NCBI GenBank assembly: GCA_038503065.1 | Contig: JBCAMK010000001.1 | Span: 3,472,001 to 3,536,000 of the forward strand | Direction: 5' to 3' | Length of the DNA: 64,000 nt | From: Paragyromitra xinjiangensis | Taxonomy: Eukaryota; Ascomycota; Pezizomycetes; Pezizales; Discinaceae | Shown: positions 9,707 to 20,332 of the stretch, one piece after another | Position numbering within the stretch: the first letter of the stretch is position 1 | Layout: each line of letters opens with the position of its first letter | Made by a program: the position numbers and the translations under genes | Notes under the pieces: generated by a model | Seen by the model: the letters and a program-made list of their open reading frames with translations, nothing else | Databases searched by the model: none | What the model was told of the DNA's origin: nothing

Positions 9707-12700
9707 TTGTGCAACCAAACCCACACAAGATCCGCCTGATGCAACACAACTGCCGAAGAAACCAAAATGTTATGTTATCCCTCCTCGACTCAGCCTCAGA
9801 AACGGCTGATATAGTTATTATTCAAGAACCCTTTGTTATGCCCGATACTTCCCCTGACGCACCACCAAACTCCTGGACATCAATATCACATGGGTCATTT
9901 GCAAGAATGATTCCAAGCTGTATTAACCGCCCTCGAACCATGACCTTTATATCAAAATCCAACCTCTTCCTGAAATATCAGCCAAGGCCCGACATCATCA
10001 ATAACGAAGATGTACAGGCCATAGAGCTGTCAACCCCCTCCATTCCTTCCTTTACCCTCCTCAACATCTACAATGAACAACCTGCAGCATCACAACGATC
10101 TCCTGACAGCCACCCGCAATACACAGTTGAACGTGTACTTGTGGGACTAAAGCTACCAGAACGCTGTATCATGGCAGGTGACTTCAATGCCCACCATCCT
10201 CTCTGGGACTCACGAGTCCGTTCACCAAAACGACATGAAGCTCTTCTAGCTATACTAGAAGAATTCAACTACACCCTCATTAACGAGCCTGACATTTATA
10301 CCTACAACTACCCAACAGGCACTGGCAGATCCGTTTTGGATCTTGCCTTCTCCTCCTCACCGATGACAGACTTGATTATGAACTGGGCAGTCATGGAAGA
10401 CCTTGCAACAGGATCCGACCATGAAGTTGTCCAGTTTGAAATTGCTTCCGACTCTTTGGAATGTGCCCCCCCACCATCAACGGAACAATTTAATTGGGCC
10501 AAGGCGGACTGGGACGGCTTCCAACAAACTTTCACCCTTTCCTCCATCACTACTAAAGACATCTGGGAGTTCCTACACTCCCATCCAACCCATTCAAACC
10601 TAGACGAAGCAGCTCAACACCTACGAGATTCAATCATAGCAGCTGCCAACATCCATGTACCCAAACGAAAACCATCGCCCTTCGCCAAACCTTGGTGGAA
10701 TGAAGACATCAAAGAAGGACGCAGACATATGAAGAGAGCCCTCAGGGACTGGAGAACAGATCAGACTCCAACCATGTGGCGAAGATTCAAAAACCTGCGA
10801 ACATCCTACTTTAGACGAATCAGAACAGCAAAAAGTGAACACTGGAATACATTCCTAGAAGAAGCTCACGGAAAAGATGTCTTCACAGCAATGAGGTACA
10901 CCAAGCCTCGCAGATGTGAACGCACCCCCACCCTACACAATCCCACCACCCTCCAAGAGTCCAAAACCTTTGAAGAGAAAGCCAATCTCTTCCGAGCAAC
11001 TCTATTCCCTCCCCCTCCCTCAGTGAAACTTGATGAACCTGTTCCAGCAGGAAAACACAAGATCCCATGGAAAGACCTCACCAACGACGAGATTCGGAAA
11101 GCAATCATGACCTCAGCACCAAAGAAAGCCCCTGGACCTGATGGAATTGGCTTCCTATGCATTCAAAAAGCATACCAAGTTGACCCAACGCAGTTCAATT
11201 CCTTCTACAAAGCCACCATGAAAGCAGGATACCACCCAACCATATGGCGTGAAGCTACAATTGCAATCATTAGAAAGGCCAATAAACCAGACTATACGAT
11301 AGCAAAAGCCTACCGACCAGTATCACTCCTCAACTGCCTAGGCAAAGTCTCAGAAAAGATCATAGCAACCCGATTAGCATTTATGGCAGAAAGATATCAC
11401 CTTCTCCATAGATGGCAAATTGGAGGTCGACCAAAAAGATCAGCTGTGGATGCTTGCATGCTTATCAGCACGCTTGCCGATGCAGCCAAAAAGAAAGGCC
11501 TAACACTCTCTGCACTGTGCATGGACGTGAAAGGTGCATATGATTTTGTATTCAAACGACGACTGATCAAGACCATGATAGAACTGGACCTCCCACTTCC
11601 CATCTGCCGATGGGTGGACTCCTTCCTCAGCAATCGAACAGCCTGCATGGCATTCGATGGTGAAATTGAAGCCATGGCACCCATTCAAACTGGCATCCCA
11701 CAAGGATCCCCCACCTCCCCTATCCTTTTCCTCCTCTACCTGGCTCCGTTGTTCAACGAGCTAGAAGAAAAATATCCTGATTCCACCTGCCCCAGCTATG
11801 TCGATGACGTGGGCCTTCTGGTTACAGGAAAGTCTGAAGCAGAAAATTCTCGAACACTGGAAGCAATGGCACTCACCTCCTCTGAATGGGGTGAGAAAAA
11901 TGCCTTGTACTTTGACAATCCAAAGACAGAACTCACTCACTTCCACTCCCGACGAACAACTGACACCTCTGATGAAGCCAAAGTCACAATGCCTGATGGC
12001 AACGTGATTGAGGCTGCAGATGTCCAGCGATGGCTGGGTGTCTGGTTTGACCGTAAACTCACATTCAAGCATCATGTGAAGACCAAAGCTGCCTCCGCAC
12101 TTCGAGCCTTCATGGCTATCTCCCGTCTCGCAAGCACAGAAAAAGGACTGAGTTACAAAGCACTCCGCCAACTCTACCAAACCTGTGTAGCCACCATCAG
12201 TGACTTCGGAGCTGAAGTATGGTGGAACGGGCAGATTGGACTCAGCAACACCATCCAGAAAGTCGAGAATCAAGCAATGCGCAAGATTGCTGGAGCCTTC
12301 AGAACTTCACCTGTCCATGCCCTGGAAGCAGAGACAGGACTCCTCCCTACCCCAATCAGATTGGACGAGTTGCAAAGGAAATATGCACTCCGAGTCCTTT
12401 CCCTACCCAACACCCATCCCATCACCTCCCTCTGCCCTGATTCCTGGCCTTCAACCCAGGAAAACGACAACCCAGATAGCTCCAACAACACTCCATGGCA
12501 CCAAACCACCACCTCCCCCAAATACGAAACAAGACTACATAGGATACTGGCATCTACCAACAAATGGGTCCAGCCACAATCAGAGATTGAATGTGTAGAC
12601 AATCTGGCATGCCCACCATGGCACCAAAACACTATAGACATCTATATTGACCCTGCAGACAAAGACGCCGCAGCAGAAAACCATCGGAACCACACAGCTG

Positions 12701-13706
12701 GAGACAGTACTAGGACTGATCGCTTAGTCTTCTACACTGATGGCTCCCTCCTGGAAGGCAAAACAGGAGCTGGAGTTGCTGGTTTCCGTAGAGGTCACTC
12801 TGTGGTCAACAAATCCTACCACCTCGGCAAAGAAAATGAAGTCTTTGACGCAGAACTTTATGGTATTGCAAAAGCCACTAAGCATGCAATCCTACAAGTA
12901 CAGCGATCACCTCACCTGACAAATGATGTCTACATCTACTGCGACAACCATGCAGCAGTACAACGAATGACAACACCCTCCCTATGCCAGGCCAGCACCT
13001 GGTCATTGAAGCCCGCAACAACTTGCTTCAACTCGAAGACAATGGCATCAAAACCCATGTTTATTGGGTACCAGGACATGTCAACGTTGCCGGCAACGAG
13101 CTAGCTGATAAGCTCGCCAAGATAGGAGCCCAAGGAACAAGGATAGAATCAGATGTCCTCACCTCCATCACATACCTCAAGAGAAACATCAAGGAACACT
13201 CCCTGACGATATGGAAAGCCAAATGGAAGCAGGCAAAAAAAGGCCGCAGCTACTACGGACAACCAGCACTGAAACCAAGTGCCCCGCAGAGGACAAACAT
13301 CCCCAGAAGAACAGCCTCCACCATCACTCAAATGAGAACCGGACATGGATACACCAAATCCTACCTCGCCAGAATCCCTACCAACAACATTGAAGACACT
13401 AAATGCAAATGTGGCTTTGATAACCAAACACCACAACACCTACTGCTAGAGTGTGGCCAGGAACCACTTCCTACCCATCGCAAAGCACTCAAAGCAGCCC
13501 TTAAACCAATGCCACTCACATGGAGAACTGCGATGCATACCAATGCTGGCCTCGCTGCCACCATTGAAACATTCCTCACACCAACCCAAATCGCTACCAG
13601 AAATTGGACCCTGGAACGACAAGAAGACAACAGGTACTCCCACCAAGGAATATACCTCTACAACGACGAAGAGGAAGAGAGCGAAGGAGAAAGAGAGAAC
13701 GGCTAG
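9703..13706 (+). CDS. Element C ORF2: endonuclease, reverse transcriptase, RNase H (one frameshift)
   Basis: About 1,330 codons. Domains in order: APE-like endonuclease (residues about 1-235; IIQEPF, GDFNAHHPLWD, GSDHEVV), RT (about 430-800; GPDGIGF, YRPVSLLNCLGK, IPQGSPTSP, catalytic YVDD near 11800, LGVWFDRKLTF), then RNase H (YTDGSLLEG, AELYGI, YCDNHAAV and, after the shift, AGNELADKLA) and a C-terminal Cys/His motif (CKCGFDNQTPQHLLLEC). The first frame ends at 13104, but the matching continuation begins in another frame near 12984. One frameshift therefore lies at about 12965-12985, in a C-rich stretch inside the RNase H domain. Apart from that the frame is clean. It could be a recent mutation, a sequencing error or, less likely, programmed. 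Confidence 0.82.
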
Positions 13707-14140
13707 TAAGAACGGGCTATAGGCCCAAAGCATGTGATGGTGAAGGACGATAGAAAACTGATGAATACCCTGAAAGTGGGGTGAGATGGAACATGACCGT
13801 GTGGAGGATTTCTGATGATAAAAAACTGTTTGAGTATTTCCCTATGATTTTACCCTGTCGATTGATATTCTGTTCGTTTCTACTGTTCGGTAGAACTTTG
13901 AGATAAAAATTGTTATTTCCTCTTTTGTTATTTTCCTTTTGTTATTTTGTTTTGATTTATGTTTCTTCTGTTTTTCGCAAAGGGATATCTGATGTGGATA
14001 TCTACTAATTAGTTGGTTCATGTTCGCGGAGGATTTTCCTTTGTTAGTTATTGTGCGGTCATGGGGTTTCCTTTCACTGTATGCCATATCCGTTACGGAT
14101 TTATGCAATATGAGCAATAAATAAATAAATAAATAAATAA
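13707..14140 (+). other. 3' UTR and TAAA tail of element C
   Basis: Noncoding. It carries the 'ctataggcccaaagcatgtg' and 'tgccatatccgttacggat' motifs shared with element B and ends with about six TAAA-type repeats. The base after the tail is the first base of an open coding frame on the plus strand. Confidence 0.75.
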
Positions 14141-14794
14141 CCAAATACGCCGCCTCCCAGCGGTCGTCCTCACCTGATAGAGCTGGAGTATCGTCCACCA
14201 TTCGATATATTCAATCCTCCGTCAGATTCAGAGGATGATAGCCATGGAAAGGACCAAGCAACCTGGAGGAAGCGTATGCCCAAAACCCGGGATGGTATCG
14301 AGAGGAGGATGAATAAGGTTCGCGCCAGGAGGGACCGCCAGCAAGCTATGCTTAGGCGCTATGAGGTGATTGCTCGCGGCAGATATGGGCCGGAGAACGT
14401 CCTTTCTGAGCATGAAGATGGCTGGTATCCAGGAATTACCCCTGCTCGACAGACTGCGGCTAAAGCAGAAAACCAAATGGAATCTGATGATGCTTGGGCT
14501 GATTGTCCTGAGGTCACTGCTGCTACTGCCGCTGGAGGAGCTATTCTGCCGAATCCCGTCCCCTTTGGCCCCGTGGGCTTGAATCGCCCGGAAACCCCTG
14601 CAGAGCGTAGGGTGAGATTGCTTTTGGAGTGGGTAGTTCGTCACCGGGTTGCAGCGGGGGTGCCACCTGGTGGTGCTGGCGCTGGTGCTGGTGCTGGTGC
14701 TGGGCGTGGAGGAAGAGGTGGTGCTCGTGGTGGTGGTCGTGGTGGTCGTGGGCGTGGGCGTGGGCGTGGGCGTGGGCGTGGGCGTGGAGGTTAG
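14141..14794 (+). pseudogene. 5'-truncated gene for an Arg/Gly-rich protein
   Basis: The frame is already open at the junction with element C's tail and has no start of its own near the edge; the first ATG is at 14276. Visible protein: an acidic segment with SDSEDD, a basic helix-like region (ERRMNKVRARRDRQQAMLRR), a neutral middle, then a C-terminus of Gly-Ala repeats followed by GRGRGRG repeats (codons GGGCGT repeated). RGG/RG tails often bind RNA or are methylated, but I do not recognise the family. The N-terminal part was probably removed when the region was rearranged around element C. Whether the rest is still expressed cannot be seen. Confidence 0.5.
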
Positions 14795-15240
14795 ATACGG
14801 ACGGTATTCGGCTGGGGGGTTTCTTTTTTCGTCTTTATTTGTTTATCTCTATTTTTTGGGTTTCCTTTGGCTTTGGGGGGGTTCTGTTTCATTATTCTTA
14901 GATCGTTCCGCTGCGGGTATGGGGGGGTAGGTTTTGGATTTTGGCTGCTGGGGGACTATATTCATCTTATTTTGGTTATTCTATGGTTTATCTCTTTTCT
15001 TTGGGTTTTATATATCTCTATTCTTAGTTTTAGTATATTCTACAATCAATAGCGATTTTGGTGATCTTTGGTTCTTGGTGTTGTGAAGCGTTGCGTAAAT
15101 ATTTGCTGAGTCAGTTGGGTTGATGCGCGCTAGGCCGGGGAAAATATGCTCTTACCAGCCTTTTTACGTCCTACTGCAGCTGCCTTCCGTCCTTTCCATC
15201 CTCCTGCATATGCCCCTTCATATCCCTTCATAATTCAACC
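14795..15240 (+). other. Intergenic, T-rich
   Basis: Long T-rich runs and no convincing coding sequence. This is the 3' flank of the RGG fragment and the 5' flank of the next gene. A CAACC context precedes the ATG at 15241. Confidence 0.5.
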
Positions 15241-17004
15241 ATGCCCACCCAATCTACTCGCAACTCTTCAAAGCAACCATCTCAACGCCTGAAGTCAACG
15301 AAGAACAGTATGTATCAAACAAATCTATCATGAACCTCATTCTAAGCCAATATCTAATAAGTTTAGAGCAGGAAACGCGATTGAAGCCATCGGACGAAAC
15401 GCGTCCGGTTAAAGCTTCATCACGATCATCAAGACAACACGACTCGTCCCCTATTAGCTCCCCTATTGACTCCATCACTGAACCCATCCACTCCAATAGC
15501 GAGACAGATGATGATTATTTGGAAGAGGCAGAGGCTGTAACGTGTCAGATCACTGCCGGAAAACGTCCTGCCTCGCCTTTGGATAATTATGAACGTACTC
15601 CAAAGAGGCGATCGCTTTTGAAGTTGGTAAAGTCATCAAACCTCTCTGCAGTCTGCTCTTTCTGTTGACTGACATTTTGGGATAAGCATAACCCATCTTC
15701 CTCTCACCATCATGATATGCGAGCACCAAGAGGATTCTCGACACCGACGCATCGCGGCTGCTCACCGACGTATTCCGTCACTTCAGGTACTTCATTCGCC
15801 GGATCAGAGTCTACTGATGTCAGTGTCACTCCAAGCAGGCGTCGTAGCCGTACAACAGCTGCCATAGGTCTTGAAGGTGACGAGCGGCAAATATTTTACT
15901 TAACTGGCGACTTAATACGTCATGATGTTTGGTTCAACAAGCCTTTTATTGATCCAGCAAAAAATGATCAATACTTTGAGAACCTTTGGTACAAAGTCAT
16001 CAAAGAGAATAATCTAACGCTTATTTCGATCCGAGGAGGAGTTCTTTCAAACATATAACGTCTCCTAGATGCCGCAATTCGTCCACAATATACTAACTGT
16101 TCTTCCAGTTGAAGCAAAAGCAGTCTACGGCGCGGTCATATATGGCAGGAGAGATCAAGGATTGGCTGCTAAAGATATACGGACTTGAGAAGCTGTCTAC
16201 GAAGGAAGTCAAGGCTCAGGTTGCGTATCTTTTGGAAAACGATCGATATGTTTGCCATCCAAAGAAGTATGAGGTATGTACATGGAACGTCTTCATGCAG
16301 ACGAATTACGGCTGATTCATTAAGATATGTGGCTGGAGATTCGCAGCTCCCCAGATCAAACTGTTGGTGGACCACAAATTCTTCACAGGTAAACGGCAGA
16401 AGGGGTACAAAGACCCTGACTTTCTTCCTGCAATCAACGACAGGTTTATTATTCTGGCAGCTACCTCTCTTGGGCATTCTTTGCAAGGTTGGCAGACAGG
16501 CATATGGATCAGACCTCTAGAGTTTAAGTCTGACAATTGTAGAGGTATATTCTTGATGCCGTATCTCGTCTGGTTGGGGACTAATATCGTCTACAAGCAT
16601 TATACACGCGACATCGACGGACATGGAATAAGCTTCCAGATGCGAATAAGGCTAAGATTGTCGAGGACCTTAAAGCCTTGCTAAAGAAGACGAACAATCT
16701 CCGGACATCTGCCTTGCAGCAGTCAGAGGAAGCATACGAGGATCCAGCAGCAGATGACTTCCTGGATTTCCAGGTTATTTCGGATATGGAGGAGGATCAA
16801 TCACTGCGGCTACAGTCTTCAAAGGTGGATTTGCCGGTTGAGGAGGTAGAGGAAGTAGACGATATAGAGCTGGAAGAGGACGAGGGTCGTCAGGATGAGG
16901 AGACTGAGGCTGAAGGTCGTCAGGATGAGGAGACTGAGGCTGAAGGTCGACAGGATGAGGAGACTGAGGCTGAAGATGAGGGAAATGAGGCAGGGCCTAA
17001 GTAG
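15241..17004 (+). CDS. DUF6532-like protein of unknown function, six exons
   Basis: Exons 15241-15307, 15367-15626, 15687-16040, 16109-16273, 16325-16544 and 16598-17004 give 490 aa. Intron 1 has a GTATGT donor; intron 3 has a TACTAAC branch point but an unusual GTTCTT donor. The N-terminus (about 1-150) is Ser/Thr-rich and disordered-looking. The centre (about 155-370) is the folded part, with LTGDLIRHDVWF, APQIKLLVDHKFF, ILAATSLGHSLQGW and ALYTRHRRTWNKL. This order recalls the fungal DUF6532 family (helical, conserved Trp/Gly after an Ala-rich helix). That match is from memory. The C-terminus is acidic with three copies of a 10-residue repeat (QDEETEAEGR). Its position in a transposon island suggests an accessory gene. 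Confidence 0.65.
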
Positions 17005-17223
17005 CTGGAGCGCAAAGGATATCGGATTATGAAATGTACAATAGCTAGCTAGATATAGAATATTTTTTCCAGAGGACACAAGGCATCTAGAAAAGGACGA
17101 ATAGCGGCAGTAATGCATACAAGTGAAATGCCTCATTGAAAGTAAGCAAAGTCAAGGCACTGTAGAGGAGCGATATGTAGATAATCTCGCCGAGGAAGAG
17201 CTTCAAACCATCCCATATCGGCG

Positions 17224-17346
17224 AGGAAAGGGCTTTGTCAAGACTCCTCGCGGAGAAAAGGACTTTGTCAAGGCTCCTCGCTGAGGAAAGGACTTTGTCC
17301 GGCTCCTCGCTGAGGAAAGGACTTTGTCAAGGCTCCTCGCTGAGGA
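17224..17346 (+). repeat. Minisatellite, ~30-bp unit, about four copies
   Basis: The unit resembles 'ggaaaggactttgtcaaggc' followed by 'tcctcgctga'. Four adjacent imperfect copies are clear, and degenerate pieces continue to about 17430. The rest of 17005-17500 holds no gene. Confidence 0.8.
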
Positions 17347-17450
17347 AAAGGGACGGGTTGCGTCCTCGGCGAGATCCATGATGTCGCTTAGCTCCTCGGC
17401 GAGGATAGGACTTTGTTCATGCCTCTGCAGTTCTTAACATTCCTCTGTCG

Positions 17451-17489
17451 CCTCGCTGACCTCGCTGGCCTCTGCAGAGGTCAGCGAGG
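17451..17489. repeat. Perfect 13-bp inverted repeat (hairpin)
   Basis: Arms cctcgctgacctc (17451-17463) and gaggtcagcgagg (17477-17489) are separated by a 13-nt loop. It uses the same cctcgctga words as the minisatellite and sits directly before the LINE RNase H fragment. Confidence 0.75.
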
Positions 17490-17501
17490 AACCGTGAGTT
17501 T

Positions 17502-18503
17502 TTGCTGATGGAATACAAAGGAACAGGACTTAAAAGAATAGCCTCCCTGCTCCAACCCCTCATCAATAATCAACCCCTTGAAAGACTCGAATATTCCTTT
17601 CACTCTCCCTTCCTCGCACCAAGTTCCCTACAAATTTCCCAACTTTCCAAAAAACAGACAGCCATGCAACACATCAATTGGACAGGCACATTTGAGAATT
17701 CCTGGCTCCTATACACAGATGGCTCCCTCAGTGACAATAGTCATTCATCCTCGGCAGCATATATTGCCCACATACAATACGGCATCACCACTCAAACCTA
17801 CACACATTCCTGCGCCCTCGGTTACCATGCCGAAAATGAAGACGCCGAAATTCATGCTATACAAGAAGCCTTAGCCCTCCTACTCCAACACATTGTCTAT
17901 CCTACCCCCATTTACATATGCGTTGACAACCAAAATGCTCTAAAGTCACTCACAGGAGGACCCACACACAACAAAGAATACCTATGGCATGCACTCAACA
18001 CATGCAACTCACTCCAAAATATAGGATGCTCCATCAATGGTATATGGACTCCTTCTCACACACAAATCTTCGGCAACGAGAAAGCCGATCAATTGGCCAC
18101 ACTCGCCCACAACAAACCTCTTTGCCCATGGCATTGCCTCACCTTAGGACACCTCTCACTTCTACCCAAGAAACACTTACTCAAATCATGGGCCTCCAAC
18201 ACCCCAGAGCCCATCGCACTTCAAATCGCGCAACACCTCACACCACTTTCTCAAAAATGCTTTTCCAAACTTGCGAAAATACGCAATCAAGCGCACTTTA
18301 TTGACCCTACTGGGTTCACCAATCCCCTCATATGCATATGCGGCAAACAGGATGGCTCCCACCACCGCATCATGGCCTGCAAACTCAGAAATAAAGAACA
18401 ACAAGATTTCTTTAAAAATTCAGAACCAGATTGGAATATTTTCTTTTCATCTAAGTTAAATTTTTCCGAGTTTTTTTCTTATATAAACCTGATAGAGTTA
18501 TAA
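17502..18503 (+). pseudogene. LINE ORF2 C-terminal fragment: RNase H and Cys/His tail
   Basis: About 330 codons with no proper start. RNase H landmarks are present: LLYTDGSLSD (first Asp), ENEDAEIHAIQEAL (Glu), YICVDNQNAL (Asp) and FGNEKADQLA (last Asp). It ends in CICGKQDGSHHRIMAC, the Cys/His motif seen at the end of Tad1-type ORF2. The style matches element A more than C, and A lost exactly this portion of ORF2. It may be A's displaced 3' part, with the segment between RT thumb and RNase H deleted, or an independent 5'-truncated copy. Confidence 0.75.
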
Positions 18504-18710
18504 AAATCATGCGAAATAAGTAGGGAGATGATTGATTTTTCTTCCTTTCAATGATTTTTCTTCGTAATACTTTTGTTATTATTTTTCTTATGATTGCTTT
18601 AAATTGGTTCGAAAAACGGGAAGGATTTATTTGTACTTGGCGGTGGATGAGGCGATATACTTTAGTATTAGGGCTGTAGAATTAAAACACTAAACACTAA
18701 ACGCTGGAGG
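18504..18710 (+). other. 3' UTR and 7-nt repeat tail of the A-type LINE fragment
   Basis: AT-rich; contains 'ttggcggtggatgagg' near 18637, matching 1133-1148, and ends with aaacact repeats. Same organisation as the A-type 3' end at 890-1225. Confidence 0.6.
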
Positions 18711-20332
18711 CAGTAACGGCGTACCCGTTACACCTTGTACCTCTCCGTCTGCCCAGGTCTATTCTACCTTTCACATGTAACAGCCTTGTGGGTCCATTAC
18801 AGAGACTTCACTACGATGATAGTACAATGATTTCCACAGGTCTCAAATAGGGTAAGAATCGAAGTGATTCTGGGGTATGACAGCGACAGCGACGACGATG
18901 TTTCTGAGGCAGAAACAGAAATGTTATAAGGTAAGAAACATTGTTTAAAGAAAAAAAAAAGAAAAAAACAAGAACAACAAAATCCATCGCTTATATATCC
19001 CGGATTTCCCTTATCCTGACTCATCCATGACTCAGCACATTCCTGGCAACCGCCCGACATTCCAGGCAACCAACTGAACCTGAAAGAAAGACAAAAAAAC
19101 ACAACATTCCAATCCAAATCCAATCAACCCTTTTCCTCCATTCCATCCATGAAAATAGGACAGAAAAAACTTTTTCCTGATGTAATGGTCCCTTGTAGTT
19201 TTCCTACCTAGGTAGGGTAACAGGACCACCATAGTTGCCCTGCCAGACAAGGTAACTGACCTCCAATAACTTTTATCTTGCACCCAACTAACTAATGTAG
19301 ATCAAGACATGTAACGTATATGAAACCCCTTTACACAATATACCTTTACTGTCAAATCTACCCTCCTACTACTTCCCCCTCCCAATACCCATGTGGCAAC
19401 ACATTGGCAGCCACTAGCATATTATAAAACCTGCATCGACCCTCCATAAATCATACAGAACTCCACAAACGCGACTTCCCCTAGCCACATAGTACTACAG
19501 AAGGCTTCTGCAAAATCTCACTAATTTAAAAGCACTTGAGGCGGGGATTTATGGTTTTCTTTCTCACTCCGTTGCTCGTAACTAGCCAGTCTTCAACCCT
19601 AATCCTGATTTTTATATCCCGATGCAGACCAATTCCCAATTCCCAGTCCAGCTGTATTCGCTATTAGCGAGAACATACGGTAGTAGGAATTGATCATGAT
19701 ACAAGAATAATGATACAGTGGCGTTCTCGTGCTCTCACTAGCACATACTCTGATATAAATATAATACTTGCACTCACGATATCACATATCAAATCCTAGT
19801 TGTACTTTCAACACCCGCTTCTTCCAAGCTCAAAAGAGCTGCTGCTCCTATTTCCCTTTGGTCACCACTTTGTCCACCTACTCTCTCGAATTAGAAAGCA
19901 ATATTCCAACAGGCTACGCACTATACATTACCCATCTATGAACCCCAATTCGAAACTTCGTCCCAAACCCGCGCGAGGCGGCTGGTTTTAGACGGTCACT
20001 AAGTTTGTACAACAATACTTTTTACGAATTAACTTATAGTTTGATTCCTCGCCCCCCCCCAGAAGCCAGATAAGTTAGTGTCCAGGAAAGCGACCGTTCT
20101 CACATTTTTATCTTCCTTCCCTCGAAATATTGTTGACCGAGCAAGCCAGCCAAAATCCAACAGGAACCAAAACACTTTCCTAAAATCGAAAAAGGTTTAC
20201 CGCCTGTCAAAAATAGAGCCCGCGGCTCAACTCTTTGCGCATGAGAATACATTTTAGAGACTATGAAAAAGATTTACTTGCTGCAACGGCATCATGATGA
20301 CTTATCCCTCGTGCCGGTGTTCAGATACCTGC
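18711..20332. other. Intergenic, no supported gene
   Basis: Only short, low-quality frames. Around 19336-19400 there is a ~45-bp stretch ('tgtcaaatctaccctcctac') that recurs with few changes at 38790-38830 near the second inverted-repeat cluster, so a dispersed repeat lies here. Confidence 0.5.

Larger units (their letters stand above)
7572..14140 (+). mobile_element. Element C: near-complete Tad1/I-type LINE
   Basis: About 6.57 kb: 5' UTR with one monomer, ORF1 (8102-9706), ORF2 (9703-13706, one frameshift), 3' UTR and a TAAA tail. The left end is placed where element A's RT homology stops, so it is known only to within some tens of bases. No TSD joins the two flanks (A's RT on the left, the truncated RGG gene on the right). 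The insertion site has therefore been rearranged since insertion, or C itself is a recombinant. Confidence 0.82.

Noticed and set aside
15104..15112. TGAGTCA site, and similar sites near 19.02 kb
   Set aside because: Not next to an amino-acid gene; expected by chance.
17224..17430. Regular repeats that could suggest a CRISPR-like array
   Set aside because: Units are directly adjacent without spacers, in a eukaryotic setting with introns; a minisatellite.
1226..18710. LTR retrotransposon or Starship-type giant element
   Set aside because: No long terminal repeats, integrase, protease or DUF3435 tyrosine recombinase seen; all RT-bearing units have LINE layout and A-rich or short-repeat tails.
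18797..19283. Overlapping minus-strand frames of 108 and 83 codons
   Set aside because: Low-complexity, Phe/Cys-rich products over an A-rich stretch, no splice support and no domain.
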